Shown here: piece by piece, positions 20,508 through 29,186 of the stretch
Position numbering within the stretch: position 1 is the first letter of the stretch
Layout of the letters: each line of letters opens with the position of its first letter
Assembly: GCA_023954045.1 (NCBI GenBank)
Contig: JAMLIR010000007.1
Span: 1-64,000 of the forward strand
From: Burkholderiaceae bacterium
GTDB taxonomy: Bacteria > Pseudomonadota > Gammaproteobacteria > Burkholderiales > Burkholderiaceae_E
DNA: 64,000 bases
Reading direction: 5' to 3'
The notes under the pieces: model-generated
Told to the model about the DNA's origin: nothing
Database searches by the model: none
What the model saw: only the letters and a program-made list of their open reading frames with translations
Made by a program: the position numbers and the translations under genes

Positions 20508-23105
20508 ATGAACATCTCACGCATCCGCGCGCTGCGCGGGCCGAACCTCTGGACCCGTCGCACCGCGATCGAGGCGATCGTCACCTGCGACGAATCCGAG
20601 CGCTGCATCGACCGGCTGCCCGGCTTCGAGGCGCGCCTGCGCGCGCGCTTCCCCGAAATCGGCCCGCTGCAGCCGCTCGGCCAGTGCCAGGCCGGGTCGG
20701 TCGCGCACGTCCTCGCGGCCGCGACGCTGGCGCTGCAGGCCCAGGCCGGCTGCCCGGTCAGCTTCGCGCAGACCACGCAGACGCCCGATGCGGGCGTGTT
20801 CCAGGTGGCCGTCGAATACACCGAGGAATCGGTCGGCCGGTTCGCGCTGGAGCTGGCCGAGGCGCTGTGCCGCGCCGCGCTCGACGACACCGGCTTCGAC
20901 CTCGCCGACGCGCTGGCGCGGCTGCGCGAGATGGACGAAGACGTGCGGATGGGCCCGAGCACCGGCACCATCGTGCAGGCCGCCGTCGCGCGCGGCATCC
21001 CCTACCGGCGCCTGACCGAGGGCAGCATCGTGCAGCTCGGCTGGGGCAGCCGCCAGCGGCGCATCCAGGCCGCCGAGATCGACGCGACCAGCGCGGTGGC
21101 CGAACAGATCGCGCAGGACAAGGAGCTGACCAAGCAGCTGCTGGCCACGGTCGGCGTGCCGGTGCCGATCGGGCGCGCGGTGGACAGCCTCGACGAGGCG
21201 ATCGCGGCGTTCGAGGCGCTGGGCGGCGCGGTCGTCGTCAAGCCGCGCGACGGCAACCAGGGCAAGGGCGTGTCGGTCAACGTCGAGACGCGCGAGCACC
21301 TCGAGGCCGCCTGGGCGGCCGCCGACGAGATCAGCTCGGACATCCTGGTCGAGCGCTTCATTCCCGGCCACGATTTCCGCGCGCTGGTGGTCGGCGGACA
21401 GCTGGTCGCGGCAGCGCGGCGCGATCCCGCGCACGTGATCGGCGACGGCGTGCACACGGTTCGCGAGCTGGTCGACGAAGTGAACCTCGACCCGCGCCGC
21501 GGCGTTGGCCACGCGACGCCGCTCACGCGGATCCGCCTCGACGAGGTCGCGGTGGCGCAACTGGCCAAGCAGGGCTACACCGCCGAGTCGATACCGCCGC
21601 GCGGCGCGCGCGTCCTGCTGCGCCACAACGCGAACCTGAGCACCGGCGGCACCGCCACCGACGTGACCGACGACGTCCACCCGGAACTCGCCGCGCGCGT
21701 GATCGAGGCCGCGCAGACGATCGGCCTCGACATCTGCGGCGTCGACGTCGTCTGCGAGAACATCGGCCGCCCGCTCGAAGAACAGGGCGGCGGCATCGTC
21801 GAGGTCAACGCTGCGCCCGGCCTGCGAATGCACATCGCGCCGTCGTACGGCAAGGGCCGCCCGGTCGGCGAGGCGATCATCGGCACGATGTTCGCCGAGG
21901 GCGACGACGGCCGCATCCCGGTCGTGGCGGTCACCGGCACCAACGGCAAGACGACCACGGTGCGGTTGATCGCGCACCTGCTCGCCGGCACCGGCGCGCG
22001 GGTCGGCATGACCAACACCGACGGCGTCTACGTGAACGGCCACTGCATCGACACCGGCGATTGCAGCGGGCCGCGCAGCGCGCGCAACGTGCTGATGCAC
22101 CCGCACGTCGACGCCGCGGTCTTCGAGACCGCGCGCGGCGGCATGCTGCGCGAGGGGCTGGGCTTCGACCGCTGCAAGGTCGCGGTGGTGACCAACATCG
22201 GCGTCGGCGACCACCTCGGGCTGAACTACATCACTACCGTCGAGGACCTCGCGGTGCTCAAGCGTGTGATCGTGCAGAACGTCTCGCCCGACGGGATGGC
22301 GGTGCTCAACGCCGCCGATCCGATCGTCGCGAAGATGGCGGCGTCGTGCCCCGGATCGGTCACGTTCTTCGCGGCCGACGCGCAACTGCCGCTGATGGCC
22401 ACGCATCGCGCCCAGGGCCACCGCGTCGTCTACGTCGACGGCGACGCGATCGTGGCCGCGCAGGGCGATTCCGAGCATCGCATCGCGCTCGTCGACATCG
22501 CGATCACCCGGCGCGGCACGATCGGCTTCCAGGTCGAGAACGCGATGGCCGCGGTCGGCGCCGCGTGGGCGCTCGGCCTCGACTGGCACGCGGTGCGTGC
22601 GGGCATGCGCAGCTTCGTCAGCGACGCGCGCACGGTGCCCGGCCGGTTCAACATCTTCGATCATCGCGGCGCGACCGTCATCGCCGACTACGGCCACAAC
22701 CCGGACGCGATCGCCGCGCTCACGCGCGCGGTCGAGTCGATGCCCGCGAATCGCCGCTTCGTCGTCATCAGCGGCGCCGGCGACCGGCGCGACGAGGACA
22801 TCCGGCGCCAGACCGAGATCCTCGGCGCCGCGTTCGACGAGGTGATCCTCTACGAGGACCAGTGCCAGCGCGGCCGTGGCGACGGCGAGGTGCTCGCGCT
22901 GCTGCGCCAGGGACTGGCCGGGGCGGCGCGCGCGACCCGCGTCCAGGAGATCCGCGGCGAGTTCGCGGCGATCGACGCCGCGCTCGGTCGGCTCGAAGCG
23001 GGCGACCTGTGCCTGATCCTGATCGACCAGGTCGACGAGGCGCTCGCGCACATCGCCAGCCGGGTCGCGCTCGCCCGGGCCGCGGCGGTCCCGGTGGCCG
23101 CCTGA
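20508..23105 (+). CDS. cphA: Cyanophycin synthetase
   Basis: Non-ribosomally polymerises aspartate and arginine into cyanophycin, a nitrogen-storage polymer, with one ATP per bond. The 865-residue protein has an N domain (about 1-160), an ATP-grasp G domain that adds Asp (K245-P-R-D-G-N-Q-G-K-G; EVNAAPGLRMH from 432), and a Mur-ligase-like M domain that adds Arg, with an intact P-loop G477-T-N-G-K-T-T-T. The C-terminal Mur subdomain is present (DYGHNPDAI, GDRRDEDI). In the N domain the hydrolase-type motif is destroyed: VAHVLAAATLALQ has Ala at 70, 71 and 75 where the upstream paralogue has Glu, His and Glu. Overall length matches CphA1-type enzymes. Confidence 0.94.
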   Translation: MNISRIRALRGPNLWTRRTAIEAIVTCDESERCIDRLPGFEARLRARFPEIGPLQPLGQCQAGSVAHVLAAATLALQAQAGCPVSFAQTTQTPDAGVFQVAVEYTEESVGRFALELAEALCRAALDDTGFDLADALARLREMDEDVRMGPSTGTIVQAAVARGIPYRRLTEGSIVQLGWGSRQRRIQAAEIDATSAVAEQIAQDKELTKQLLATVGVPVPIGRAVDSLDEAIAAFEALGGAVVVKPRDGNQGKGVSVNVETREHLEAAWAAADEISSDILVERFIPGHDFRALVVGGQLVAAARRDPAHVIGDGVHTVRELVDEVNLDPRRGVGHATPLTRIRLDEVAVAQLAKQGYTAESIPPRGARVLLRHNANLSTGGTATDVTDDVHPELAARVIEAAQTIGLDICGVDVVCENIGRPLEEQGGGIVEVNAAPGLRMHIAPSYGKGRPVGEAIIGTMFAEGDDGRIPVVAVTGTNGKTTTVRLIAHLLAGTGARVGMTNTDGVYVNGHCIDTGDCSGPRSARNVLMHPHVDAAVFETARGGMLREGLGFDRCKVAVVTNIGVGDHLGLNYITTVEDLAVLKRVIVQNVSPDGMAVLNAADPIVAKMAASCPGSVTFFAADAQLPLMATHRAQGHRVVYVDGDAIVAAQGDSEHRIALVDIAITRRGTIGFQVENAMAAVGAAWALGLDWHAVRAGMRSFVSDARTVPGRFNIFDHRGATVIADYGHNPDAIAALTRAVESMPANRRFVVISGAGDRRDEDIRRQTEILGAAFDEVILYEDQCQRGRGDGEVLALLRQGLAGAARATRVQEIRGEFAAIDAALGRLEAGDLCLILIDQVDEALAHIASRVALARAAAVPVAA

Positions 23106-23116
23106 GCACGGGTACC

Positions 23117-23146
23117 GGCGAGGCGCCGCGGCAACGGCGCCTCGCC
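23117..23146. terminator. Hairpin terminator between cphA and the aidB-like gene
   Basis: A perfect 12-bp stem, GGCGAGGCGCCG at 23117-23128 and its complement at 23135-23146, with a 6-nt loop sits in the gap between convergent genes. No long U-run follows on either strand, but position and stability support a shared terminator. Confidence 0.6.
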
Positions 23147-23187
23147 TCCCCGCTCCCCCTCCCCTGTGCTCGATTCCCCGGGCCGCT

Positions 23188-24867
23188 TCAGGCCTTCGGC
23201 GTCGCCCGCGCGATGATCGCCGCGCAATCGACGCCTCGCGGCAGCGCTCCGTAGTTGTGGTGGCCGCTCGCGGCCAGCCGCGACGCGCAGAACGCGTCGG
23301 CGACGGCCGCCGGCGCGTGCTGCACGAGCAGCACCGCCTGCAGCGCGAGCGCCATCCTGTCGACGACGTCGCGCGCGCGGTACTCGATCTCGTCGAGGTC
23401 GCGGAATTCCTGCTTCAGCCCGGCGGCGTAGCGATCCAGCACCGCGTTGGCGCCCTTGGCCCTGTCCAGCTCCGCGAAGAACGCGCCGACCACCGCCGGC
23501 GTCTTCTGCATCGCGCGCAGCACGTCCAGGCACTGCACGTTGCCGCTGCCCTCCCAGATCGCGTTGACCGGCGACTCGCGGAACAGGCGCGGGAACGGGC
23601 TGTCCTCCATCACGCCGCTGCCGCCGATGCACTCCATCGACTCGTAGGCGTGCTCGGGCGTGCGCTTGCAGATCCAGTACTTGCCCACCGCGGTGCACAG
23701 CCGCACCAGCAGGTCCTCGTGTTCGTCGTCGCGATGGTCGAGCGCGCGCGCGATGCGCATCGTGAGCGCGATCGACCCCTCGCTCTCGAGCACCAGGTCG
23801 GCGAGCACGTTGCGCATCAGCGGCTGCTCGGCGAGCACCTTGCCGAAGGCCGCGCGCAGCGAGCAGTGGTGCAGCGCCTGCGCGACCGCGGCGCGCTGCC
23901 CGGCCGAAGAGCCGACCATGCAGTCGAAGCGCGTCATCGCGACCATCTCGATGATCGTGCGCACGCCGCGGCCTTCCTCGCCGACCATCCACGCGAGCGC
24001 GCCGCGCAACTCGGTCTCGCTGGACGCGTTCGAGACGTTGCCCATCTTGCGCTTCAGGCGCAGCACCTGCATCGGGTTCTTGCTGCCGTCGGGACGCCAG
24101 CGCGGAAGCAGGAAACACGACAGGCCGCCGGGCGCCTGCGCGAGAACGAGAAACGCGTCGCACATCGGCGCCGAGACGAAGTACTTGTGGCCGACGAGCT
24201 CGTACGGCTGGCCGGGGCCCCCGGCGCCGACCGGATAGGCGCGGGTGGTGTTCGCCCGGACGTCCGAGCCGCCCTGTTTCTCGGTCATCGCCATGCCGAT
24301 CGTGACCCCGCGCTTTTCCGCGTCGGGCACGTTGCGCGGGTCGTAGACGCGCGAAGTGACCTTCGGTTCCCAGAGCTTCGCGAGCTGCGGCGTCGTGCGC
24401 AGCGACGGCACCGCCGCGAAAGTCATCGTGATCGGGCACTGGTGCCCCGCCTCGATCTGCGAGTGCATGTAGACGCGCGCCGCGCGCGCCACGTGCGCGC
24501 CCGGACGCGGGTCGGACCACGGCGACGAGTGCAGCCCGTGCTCGATCGACGTCTTCATCAGCGCGTGGTAGGCGGGATGGAAGCGCACCAGGTCGATGCG
24601 ATTGCCGAAGCGGTCGTGCGTCTCGAGCTCGGGCGGATTGCGATTGGCCTGCACGCCGAGTTCGATGTGCCCGGCGCTTCCCAGCAGCCTGCCGAACGCC
24701 GAGAGGTCGTCGTGGGCCCACGCGGCCCCCTCGCGCCGCACCGCCTCCTGCAGCGCAGCGTCCTGGAGGTACAGGTCGTAGTCGACGAGGTCGTGCGCGA
24801 CGTTGACGACTTCGTGGGTCTCGGCGAGGTACAGCGAGTCCTTGCGCAGCGATTCGGGGGCATTCAT
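23188..24867 (-). CDS. AidB-like acyl-CoA dehydrogenase
   Basis: FAD flavoprotein of the acyl-CoA dehydrogenase superfamily, closest in layout to AidB, the adaptive-response protein with weak isovaleryl-CoA dehydrogenase activity. The 559-residue length fits AidB (about 540) and is much longer than ordinary 380-residue dehydrogenases. Motifs: GMAMTEKQGGSDVRAN near residue 190, FDCMVGSSAGQRAAV, YESMECIGGSGVMEDSP and AIWEGSGNVQCLD. The ATG at 24867 shares its A with the stop of the upstream PaaX-like gene (TGATG), so expression is coupled; a longer ORF upstream is noise. Pairing with a PaaX-type regulator suggests acyl-CoA or aromatic-acid catabolism at least as much as DNA-alkylation defence. 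Confidence 0.87.
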   Translation of the reverse strand: MNAPESLRKDSLYLAETHEVVNVAHDLVDYDLYLQDAALQEAVRREGAAWAHDDLSAFGRLLGSAGHIELGVQANRNPPELETHDRFGNRIDLVRFHPAYHALMKTSIEHGLHSSPWSDPRPGAHVARAARVYMHSQIEAGHQCPITMTFAAVPSLRTTPQLAKLWEPKVTSRVYDPRNVPDAEKRGVTIGMAMTEKQGGSDVRANTTRAYPVGAGGPGQPYELVGHKYFVSAPMCDAFLVLAQAPGGLSCFLLPRWRPDGSKNPMQVLRLKRKMGNVSNASSETELRGALAWMVGEEGRGVRTIIEMVAMTRFDCMVGSSAGQRAAVAQALHHCSLRAAFGKVLAEQPLMRNVLADLVLESEGSIALTMRIARALDHRDDEHEDLLVRLCTAVGKYWICKRTPEHAYESMECIGGSGVMEDSPFPRLFRESPVNAIWEGSGNVQCLDVLRAMQKTPAVVGAFFAELDRAKGANAVLDRYAAGLKQEFRDLDEIEYRARDVVDRMALALQAVLLVQHAPAAVADAFCASRLAASGHHNYGALPRGVDCAAIIARATPKA

Positions 24868-25751
24868 CACGGGGTCTCCAGCGTTGCAGCAGCGGCCGGC
24901 GGCGCGGCGCCGCGCGCATGCCGTCTCCGATCGGGTGCGGGCCGCGCCCGCGTGCTCGCGCGACGGGGAACGCCGTCGCGCAGGAACCGGTTCCAGATTT
25001 CGTGCCCGGCGGCGTCGAAGCGCGCGACGGTGTCGGCGAACTCGCGACGCGCCTGCACGTCGACGAGAGGCGCGGGCAGCAGCGGGTCGAAGACCAGCTG
25101 GCGGATCGCGCCGTTGCCGAGCAGGAACGACTCGCGCGCGGCGCGCTCGAGCGACAGCGCGTCGGCGCGGCCGAGCCACTTCTCCAGGCGCGCCCGGGTG
25201 TCGCGATAGCCGCGCGTGAGCGCCGGGCCGTCCCAGAGCGCCGCCGCACGCCGCTCGCGCGCCGCGTCGAAGCTGCGTGCGACGAACACCGCCGCCTCCG
25301 GCTCGAGCCCCAGTTTCAGCAGCCGCTCGCGTACCTCACCCACGCCGCCCGCGAGGTTGTCCGGGCGAAGGAACAATCCCCGGTCGAGCTCGCGCAGGCC
25401 CAGCAGCTCGAGGGCGCGATCTCGCGCCCGGAGCGCCGCGCGATCGCTGCGGCCGAGATCGCCGACGTGCGCGGCGATCCAGTCGCCGTTCCAGTCGCGC
25501 ACCCTGCGCTCGGCGTCGCGCCAGGTGGCGACCTCGTCGGCCACGCGCGCTGCATTCGGGCCGAGCCGGTACACGCCGCGCCCGGCCGTCTCGACGAGAC
25601 CGGCGGCGGACAGGCGCGCCAGGGCGACGCGCACCGCGTTCTCGCGGATGCCGAACAGCGCACACGCGGCGACCGCCTCGCGCGCGGCCAGCCGGCGATC
25701 GGCTGCGCCGAGCAGCAGGTTCAGCATCAGGTGGCGCGGGTCGGCCTTCAT
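24867..25751 (-). CDS. PaaX-like transcriptional regulator
   Basis: A 294-residue regulator with an N-terminal winged helix (about residues 8-75: HLMLNLLLGAADRRLAAREA through GVYRLGPNAARVADEV) and the C-terminal PaaX ligand domain. PaaX represses phenylacetate catabolism and responds to phenylacetyl-CoA; relatives respond to other acyl-CoAs. The ATG at 25751 (MKADPRHLMLN) is chosen; an upstream ATG at 25853 would add a non-homologous 34 residues across the operator dyad. It is coupled to the AidB-like gene by TGATG. A large symmetrical operator candidate lies 20-56 nt upstream, consistent with autorepression. The C-terminal 30 residues are Arg/Ala-rich and probably disordered. Confidence 0.85.
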   Translation of the reverse strand: MKADPRHLMLNLLLGAADRRLAAREAVAACALFGIRENAVRVALARLSAAGLVETAGRGVYRLGPNAARVADEVATWRDAERRVRDWNGDWIAAHVGDLGRSDRAALRARDRALELLGLRELDRGLFLRPDNLAGGVGEVRERLLKLGLEPEAAVFVARSFDAARERRAAALWDGPALTRGYRDTRARLEKWLGRADALSLERAARESFLLGNGAIRQLVFDPLLPAPLVDVQARREFADTVARFDAAGHEIWNRFLRDGVPRRASTRARPAPDRRRHARGAAPPAAAATLETP

Positions 25752-25770
25752 CGCGGGTCTCGCGGTCAAG

Positions 25771-25807
25771 ATTACTCGTATTGGCGATTCACGCCAAGGT
25801 CTGTAAT
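25771..25807. promoter_or_regulatory. Candidate PaaX-type operator dyad
   Basis: A two-tier dyad centred on 25789: inner arms TTGGCG (25781-25786) and CGCCAA (25792-25797), outer arms ATTAC (25771-25775) and GTAAT (25803-25807), all in exact register. It lies immediately upstream of the PaaX-like start codon and is probably its autoregulatory site. The symmetry is read directly; the regulator assignment is inferred. Confidence 0.55.
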
Positions 25808-25864
25808 GAATAACCCTGGTCGGGATACGGCCCCGGGCCATTGGCTCCCCCACCCCAATGCGTA

Positions 25865-25882
25865 CTGGAGCGCGCGCTCCAG
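25865..25882. promoter_or_regulatory. Perfect 18-bp palindrome upstream of tmRNA
   Basis: CTGGAGCGC followed directly by GCGCTCCAG forms a perfect 18-bp palindrome 33 nt before the tmRNA -10 hexamer. It may be a regulator site, or the end of the minus-strand operon's control region. No known consensus is recognised. Confidence 0.35.
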
Positions 25883-25914
25883 ATTCGTCGGACCTTGAAA
25901 TCGGCGAACCGGCC

Positions 25915-25920
25915 TATACT
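25915..25920 (+). promoter_or_regulatory. Probable tmRNA promoter (-10)
   Basis: TATACT at 25915-25920 is a good -10 hexamer about 47 nt before the mature tmRNA 5' end, leaving a short leader for RNase P to remove. A TTGAAA at 25895-25900 is spaced only 14 nt away, shorter than usual for a -35, so only the -10 is supported. Confidence 0.5.
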
Positions 25921-25967
25921 TGCGACTTGCGCGAGTCGTCGCGCAGTGTTGCCAGATACCGAATTTC

Positions 25968-26330
25968 GGGGCCGACCTGGTTTCGACGTGGGTAGCAAAG
26001 CGGCACAGGGCATGCCGAGGCGCCTTTTCCTCGTAAATCCATTGGCAAAACCACAAACGCCAACGACGAGCGTTTCGCTCTGGCCGCTTAAGGCCTAAGC
26101 CGCTGCACCGGGTCGCCGATAGCCCGGGTTCCGCAAGGAACAGCAGCGTCATTCATGTCGGATCGTGCCGCGCCGGGTCACTTGGTGCGGAGCTAAAACC
26201 AAGGTGACTGGATGCAGGTCGGCCTGTCGACCGGCTAAGCCTGCATCGAGATCCAAATAGATCGACTACGCATGTAGAACTGGTCGTAGAGGACTTGCGG
26301 ACGCGGGTTCGATTCCCGCCGGCTCCACCA
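25968..26330 (+). ncRNA. ssrA: Transfer-messenger RNA
   Basis: tmRNA rescues stalled ribosomes and tags the nascent chain for proteolysis. The 363-nt RNA starts GGGGCCG and ends CGGCTCC-ACCA, which pair as the acceptor stem with one G-U. The T-arm GCGGGTTCGATTCCCGC is present and CCA is encoded. The tag-reading frame runs from GCC at 26059 to TAA at 26089-26091 and encodes ANDERFALAA, the typical betaproteobacterial tag. The conserved 5' segment GACCTGGTTTCGACGTGG follows the acceptor. It is a one-piece, non-permuted tmRNA. Its 3' end is a common integration site, and a lower-GC block begins downstream. Confidence 0.97.
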
Positions 26331-26340
26331 TCTACCCGGA

Positions 26341-26371
26341 AACCCGCGCCGACACTCGTTCGGCGCGGGTT
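26341..26371 (+). terminator. tmRNA terminator hairpin
   Basis: A perfect 12-bp stem, AACCCGCGCCGA at 26341-26352 and its complement at 26360-26371, with a 7-nt loop, 11 nt after the tmRNA CCA end. No U-run follows, but position and strength fit a terminator. Confidence 0.65.
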
Positions 26372-26606
26372 CCGCTCTCCAGCGTGTGCCAGGGCGCCTG
26401 GCTCGATCCAGCGACGCCGGCGTCGGGCGTATCGCCGCTGCTGCGCCTGGCGCCCACCGAGGACATCGCGACCTGACCGCTGTCCCGCGCAGTCAGCATG
26501 CGCGGAGCGAGGGGCCGCACCTGATCGAGCGAATCGACGACCAGGTCGGTGGGCCTCGAGCCGCACCCGCGACTCGAGAACCATTTGAGGGATTCCTGGC
26601 CGTTGC
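26372..26606. other. Non-coding gap between tmRNA and the Bug gene
   Basis: No convincing gene, RNA or repeat is seen. Short ORFs here have no family-like sequence. I looked for an integrase remnant or a second copy of the tmRNA 3' end and found neither. Base composition is still high-GC at first and drops towards the Bug gene. Confidence 0.5.
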
Positions 26607-27593
26607 TCAGTCGATATGGATCTTGGCGGCCTTGACGACTTCCGCCCAGCGTGCGATCTCGGAGGCCTGGAATTTCCGCAGCTCCGACGGGGTACTGGCC
26701 ACCGCCTCAACGCCCATGGCATCCAGCCGGCGCTGCACTTCCGGGTTCTTGAACTCCTTCGCAATCGCCGTCTGCAGCCGGTCAACGATGGAAGTTGGGG
26801 TCTTGGCCGGGGCGAAAAGGGAGTACCACGCACTCGCCTCATAGCCGGTAACGCCCGCCTCGGCGACGGTCGGGATGTCGGGAAGCTGGCTGATACGATT
26901 TCGTCCGGCGATCGCCAATGCCCGAAGCCTTCCGTCCTTGATGTACGGCAGGACCAAGGGAAGGTCGGCGAACATGAAGGCCATCCGGCCTGCAAGCAGA
27001 TCCGGAAGCGACGCGGCGCTCCCCTTGTACGGAACATGCTGCACATCGGTGCCCGTCAGATGCTTGAACAGTTCACCGGCGAGATGTTGCGAAGCGCCGT
27101 TGCCACCCGACGCATAGTTGAGCTGACCGGGTTTCGCCTTCAGGATGGCGACGAGTTCAGCGACAGTCTTCGCCTCCAGGGACGGGTGCACCACCAGAAT
27201 CAGCGGAACGTTGGCAACTTGCGTAATCGGCGCAAAGTCGTTCACCGTGTCATAGGGCATCTTCGGGTAGATGAGGCTGTTCGTCGCATGGGTGCCGATG
27301 GAACCCATGACCAACGTGTGTCCGTCAGGCTCCGCGGTCGCGACGACTCCTGCGCCGATGTTGCCCCCCGCACCTGCCCGGTTCTCGACCACGAACTGCT
27401 TGTTCCAGGCCTGAGAAAGGCGCTCTGCTACCAGCCGGGCCAACTGGTCCGTTGACCCGCCTGGCGCGAACGGCACGATGATGCGCACAGGCTTCGTCGG
27501 GTAGTCCGCCGCCTGACCAAACGAAATCGTCGGCGCGATCGCAAGAAGCACAGCAGCGCATCCCGCGAGAGCCGACCTCATCAGTCGCTTCAT
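26607..27593 (-). CDS. Bug-family solute-binding protein (TTT transporter receptor)
   Basis: Periplasmic binding protein of the Bug/TctC family, which binds carboxylates and is greatly expanded in Burkholderiales. The 328-residue protein has a Sec signal peptide (residues 1-28, ending SFGQA), the family start YPTKPVRIIVPFAPGGSTDQLAR, and the VPYKGSAASLPDLLAG motif. A GGAG ribosome site precedes the ATG. No TctA or TctB membrane subunit is nearby, so like most Bug proteins it is an orphan receptor and may work with a distant transporter. It follows the FAD oxidoreductase gene by 68 nt on the same strand. Composition is lower-GC than the window average. Confidence 0.93.
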   Translation of the reverse strand: MKRLMRSALAGCAAVLLAIAPTISFGQAADYPTKPVRIIVPFAPGGSTDQLARLVAERLSQAWNKQFVVENRAGAGGNIGAGVVATAEPDGHTLVMGSIGTHATNSLIYPKMPYDTVNDFAPITQVANVPLILVVHPSLEAKTVAELVAILKAKPGQLNYASGGNGASQHLAGELFKHLTGTDVQHVPYKGSAASLPDLLAGRMAFMFADLPLVLPYIKDGRLRALAIAGRNRISQLPDIPTVAEAGVTGYEASAWYSLFAPAKTPTSIVDRLQTAIAKEFKNPEVQRRLDAMGVEAVASTPSELRKFQASEIARWAEVVKAAKIHID

Positions 27594-27661
27594 CCTCGTC
27601 TCCTCTCCGCCCCTGGCCGGGGCCGTTATCTACCACGCCCGCATCGAATGCGGGGCCGGTG

Positions 27662-29065
27662 TCAGTGAACGCCGTCGATGACGGCCCCCTGATCCCTGAG
27701 CACCATCTGGAGGTCACCTACGGCGAGCTGGCGCACGTCGCGATAGCCTCGGTCGATGCACATCGCTGCCGCCGTTCCGACCGCCTGCCCCATTGCCATG
27801 CACGGCCCCATGGTGCGCGCCGTCCCCATGCCTTCACGCGTGGCCGACAGGCATCGGCCGGCGACCATGACGTTGTCGAGCCCCTTCGGGAGCAGACACT
27901 GAAACGGAATGTCGTACGAACCGCCATTACCGATCGCGATGCGCACCTGCTTCAGGCCGTCCTGGTGGATGTCGACGTGATGCGCGCCTTTCGCGACGCA
28001 GTCCGGATGCTTGCTGGCGCCAACGGCGTCCTCGAGGGTCAGGACGTAGTCCCCCATGATCCGCCGCGTCTCGCGGATCCCGATCCGCGGGGCGAGGCCC
28101 GCAAAGTGGGCATTCTCGAATCCCGGCATCTTGCGCTTCAGGAACTTCACGCACCCCCACACCTGCTCCATCAGAGTCGACATCGTGGCGCTGACCTTCG
28201 CCGCGTCCATGCCGACGATGTTTTCCGCCACGCGCGTGGTATTGACGCAGACTTCCTTTCGCGCGACCGACGTCGGCATGATCATGATCAATGCCGTCGG
28301 AGCGAGTTCACCATTCTCGATCGCCGACCTGAGAAATGGCCCGTCGCTCTTGAAGAACAGCGATGGCTGGCCCTGCTTGTAGAGTTCCATCGCGAGCTGC
28401 GAATCGGTGCGCCCCGCTCGGATGTAGTCGCTCTCGCCGACAGCGAGCGATTCGGGGTTGTCGCGTCCGAACGCGAGGAACGGTTCGTTCTCGACGTTGC
28501 TCATCCGGAACATGAGCGACAGCGGCTGCAGTTCACCATCGGGGGCGCCAAGCTCATACGGCGCGCCAGCCATCACGGCCAGGTCGCCGTCGCCCGAGCA
28601 ATCCAGGAAGTAGTCAGCTGTCACGAGCGTGCGGCCGTTCTTGTTGACGGCGACCAGCCCCGTCACTCGCCCTCCGTCAACCACGACATCTTCGGCAAGC
28701 GTATACAGCCATGGGGTCACTCCGTAGCGCGCCAGGAGGCGCACGACGGCGATCTTCATGACTTCGGGGTCGACGCAGACGTAGCAGATGAGACGGTAGT
28801 CATGGATCGGTCCGATGAAGCCGTCCATCGCGCGGCAATCGTCCAGCAACTCGTCCGAGATGCCTCCGACGACATACTCGCCGCGGGCGTTCAGCAACCC
28901 ATCGATCGACATGCCGCTCAGCAGTTCGCCGCCAGGCATCGGCCCGGCCTCGATCAGCAGCACCTTGCGGCCATTCTTCGCGGCTGCCGCCGCAGCGGTC
29001 ACGCCCGACACACCGCCCCCCAGCACGACGACGTCGAAGTGAGCCTTTCTGATTTGCTGCCCCAT
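27662..29065 (-). CDS. FAD-dependent oxidoreductase
   Basis: A 467-residue flavoprotein of the FAD-dependent oxidoreductase (GidA-like/FAD_oxidored) class. The N-terminal dinucleotide-binding motif VVVLGGGVSGVTAAAAAAKNGRKVLLIEAG is split here as VVVLGGGVSGVTAAAAAAKN then GRKVLLIEAG (residues about 10-40). Other motifs are YFLDCSGDGDLAVMAG near 175 and the C-terminal AGRCLSATREGMGTARTMGP. The ATG at 29065 has a strong GGGAGG ribosome site at correct spacing and is preferred over 29122. Substrate is unknown; the linked Bug receptor and IclR regulator suggest catabolism of an imported organic acid. It is divergent from the IclR gene across a 145-bp control region. Confidence 0.86.
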   Translation of the reverse strand: MGQQIRKAHFDVVVLGGGVSGVTAAAAAAKNGRKVLLIEAGPMPGGELLSGMSIDGLLNARGEYVVGGISDELLDDCRAMDGFIGPIHDYRLICYVCVDPEVMKIAVVRLLARYGVTPWLYTLAEDVVVDGGRVTGLVAVNKNGRTLVTADYFLDCSGDGDLAVMAGAPYELGAPDGELQPLSLMFRMSNVENEPFLAFGRDNPESLAVGESDYIRAGRTDSQLAMELYKQGQPSLFFKSDGPFLRSAIENGELAPTALIMIMPTSVARKEVCVNTTRVAENIVGMDAAKVSATMSTLMEQVWGCVKFLKRKMPGFENAHFAGLAPRIGIRETRRIMGDYVLTLEDAVGASKHPDCVAKGAHHVDIHQDGLKQVRIAIGNGGSYDIPFQCLLPKGLDNVMVAGRCLSATREGMGTARTMGPCMAMGQAVGTAAAMCIDRGYRDVRQLAVGDLQMVLRDQGAVIDGVH

Positions 29066-29186
29066 GAAGCCTCCCGGTATTCGGACTGCTGTTCCAGGTA
29101 TGTCCATATCGTGGAATGTCACTCCGCCAATGGCGAGGCCACCCGACAGCGATGGACAACTGGCGACGATGCTAGGTACGTGTGTA

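Noticed and set aside
20162-23254. 1030-aa plus-strand ORF over cphA
   Set aside because: Frame-shifted shadow of cphA with Arg-rich nonsense sequence.
26153-27046. Long minus-strand ORF with a GGAGGNRTRVRKS-like stretch
   Set aside because: This stretch is a well-known false protein made by reading tmRNA antisense; the rest overlaps the Bug gene in another frame.
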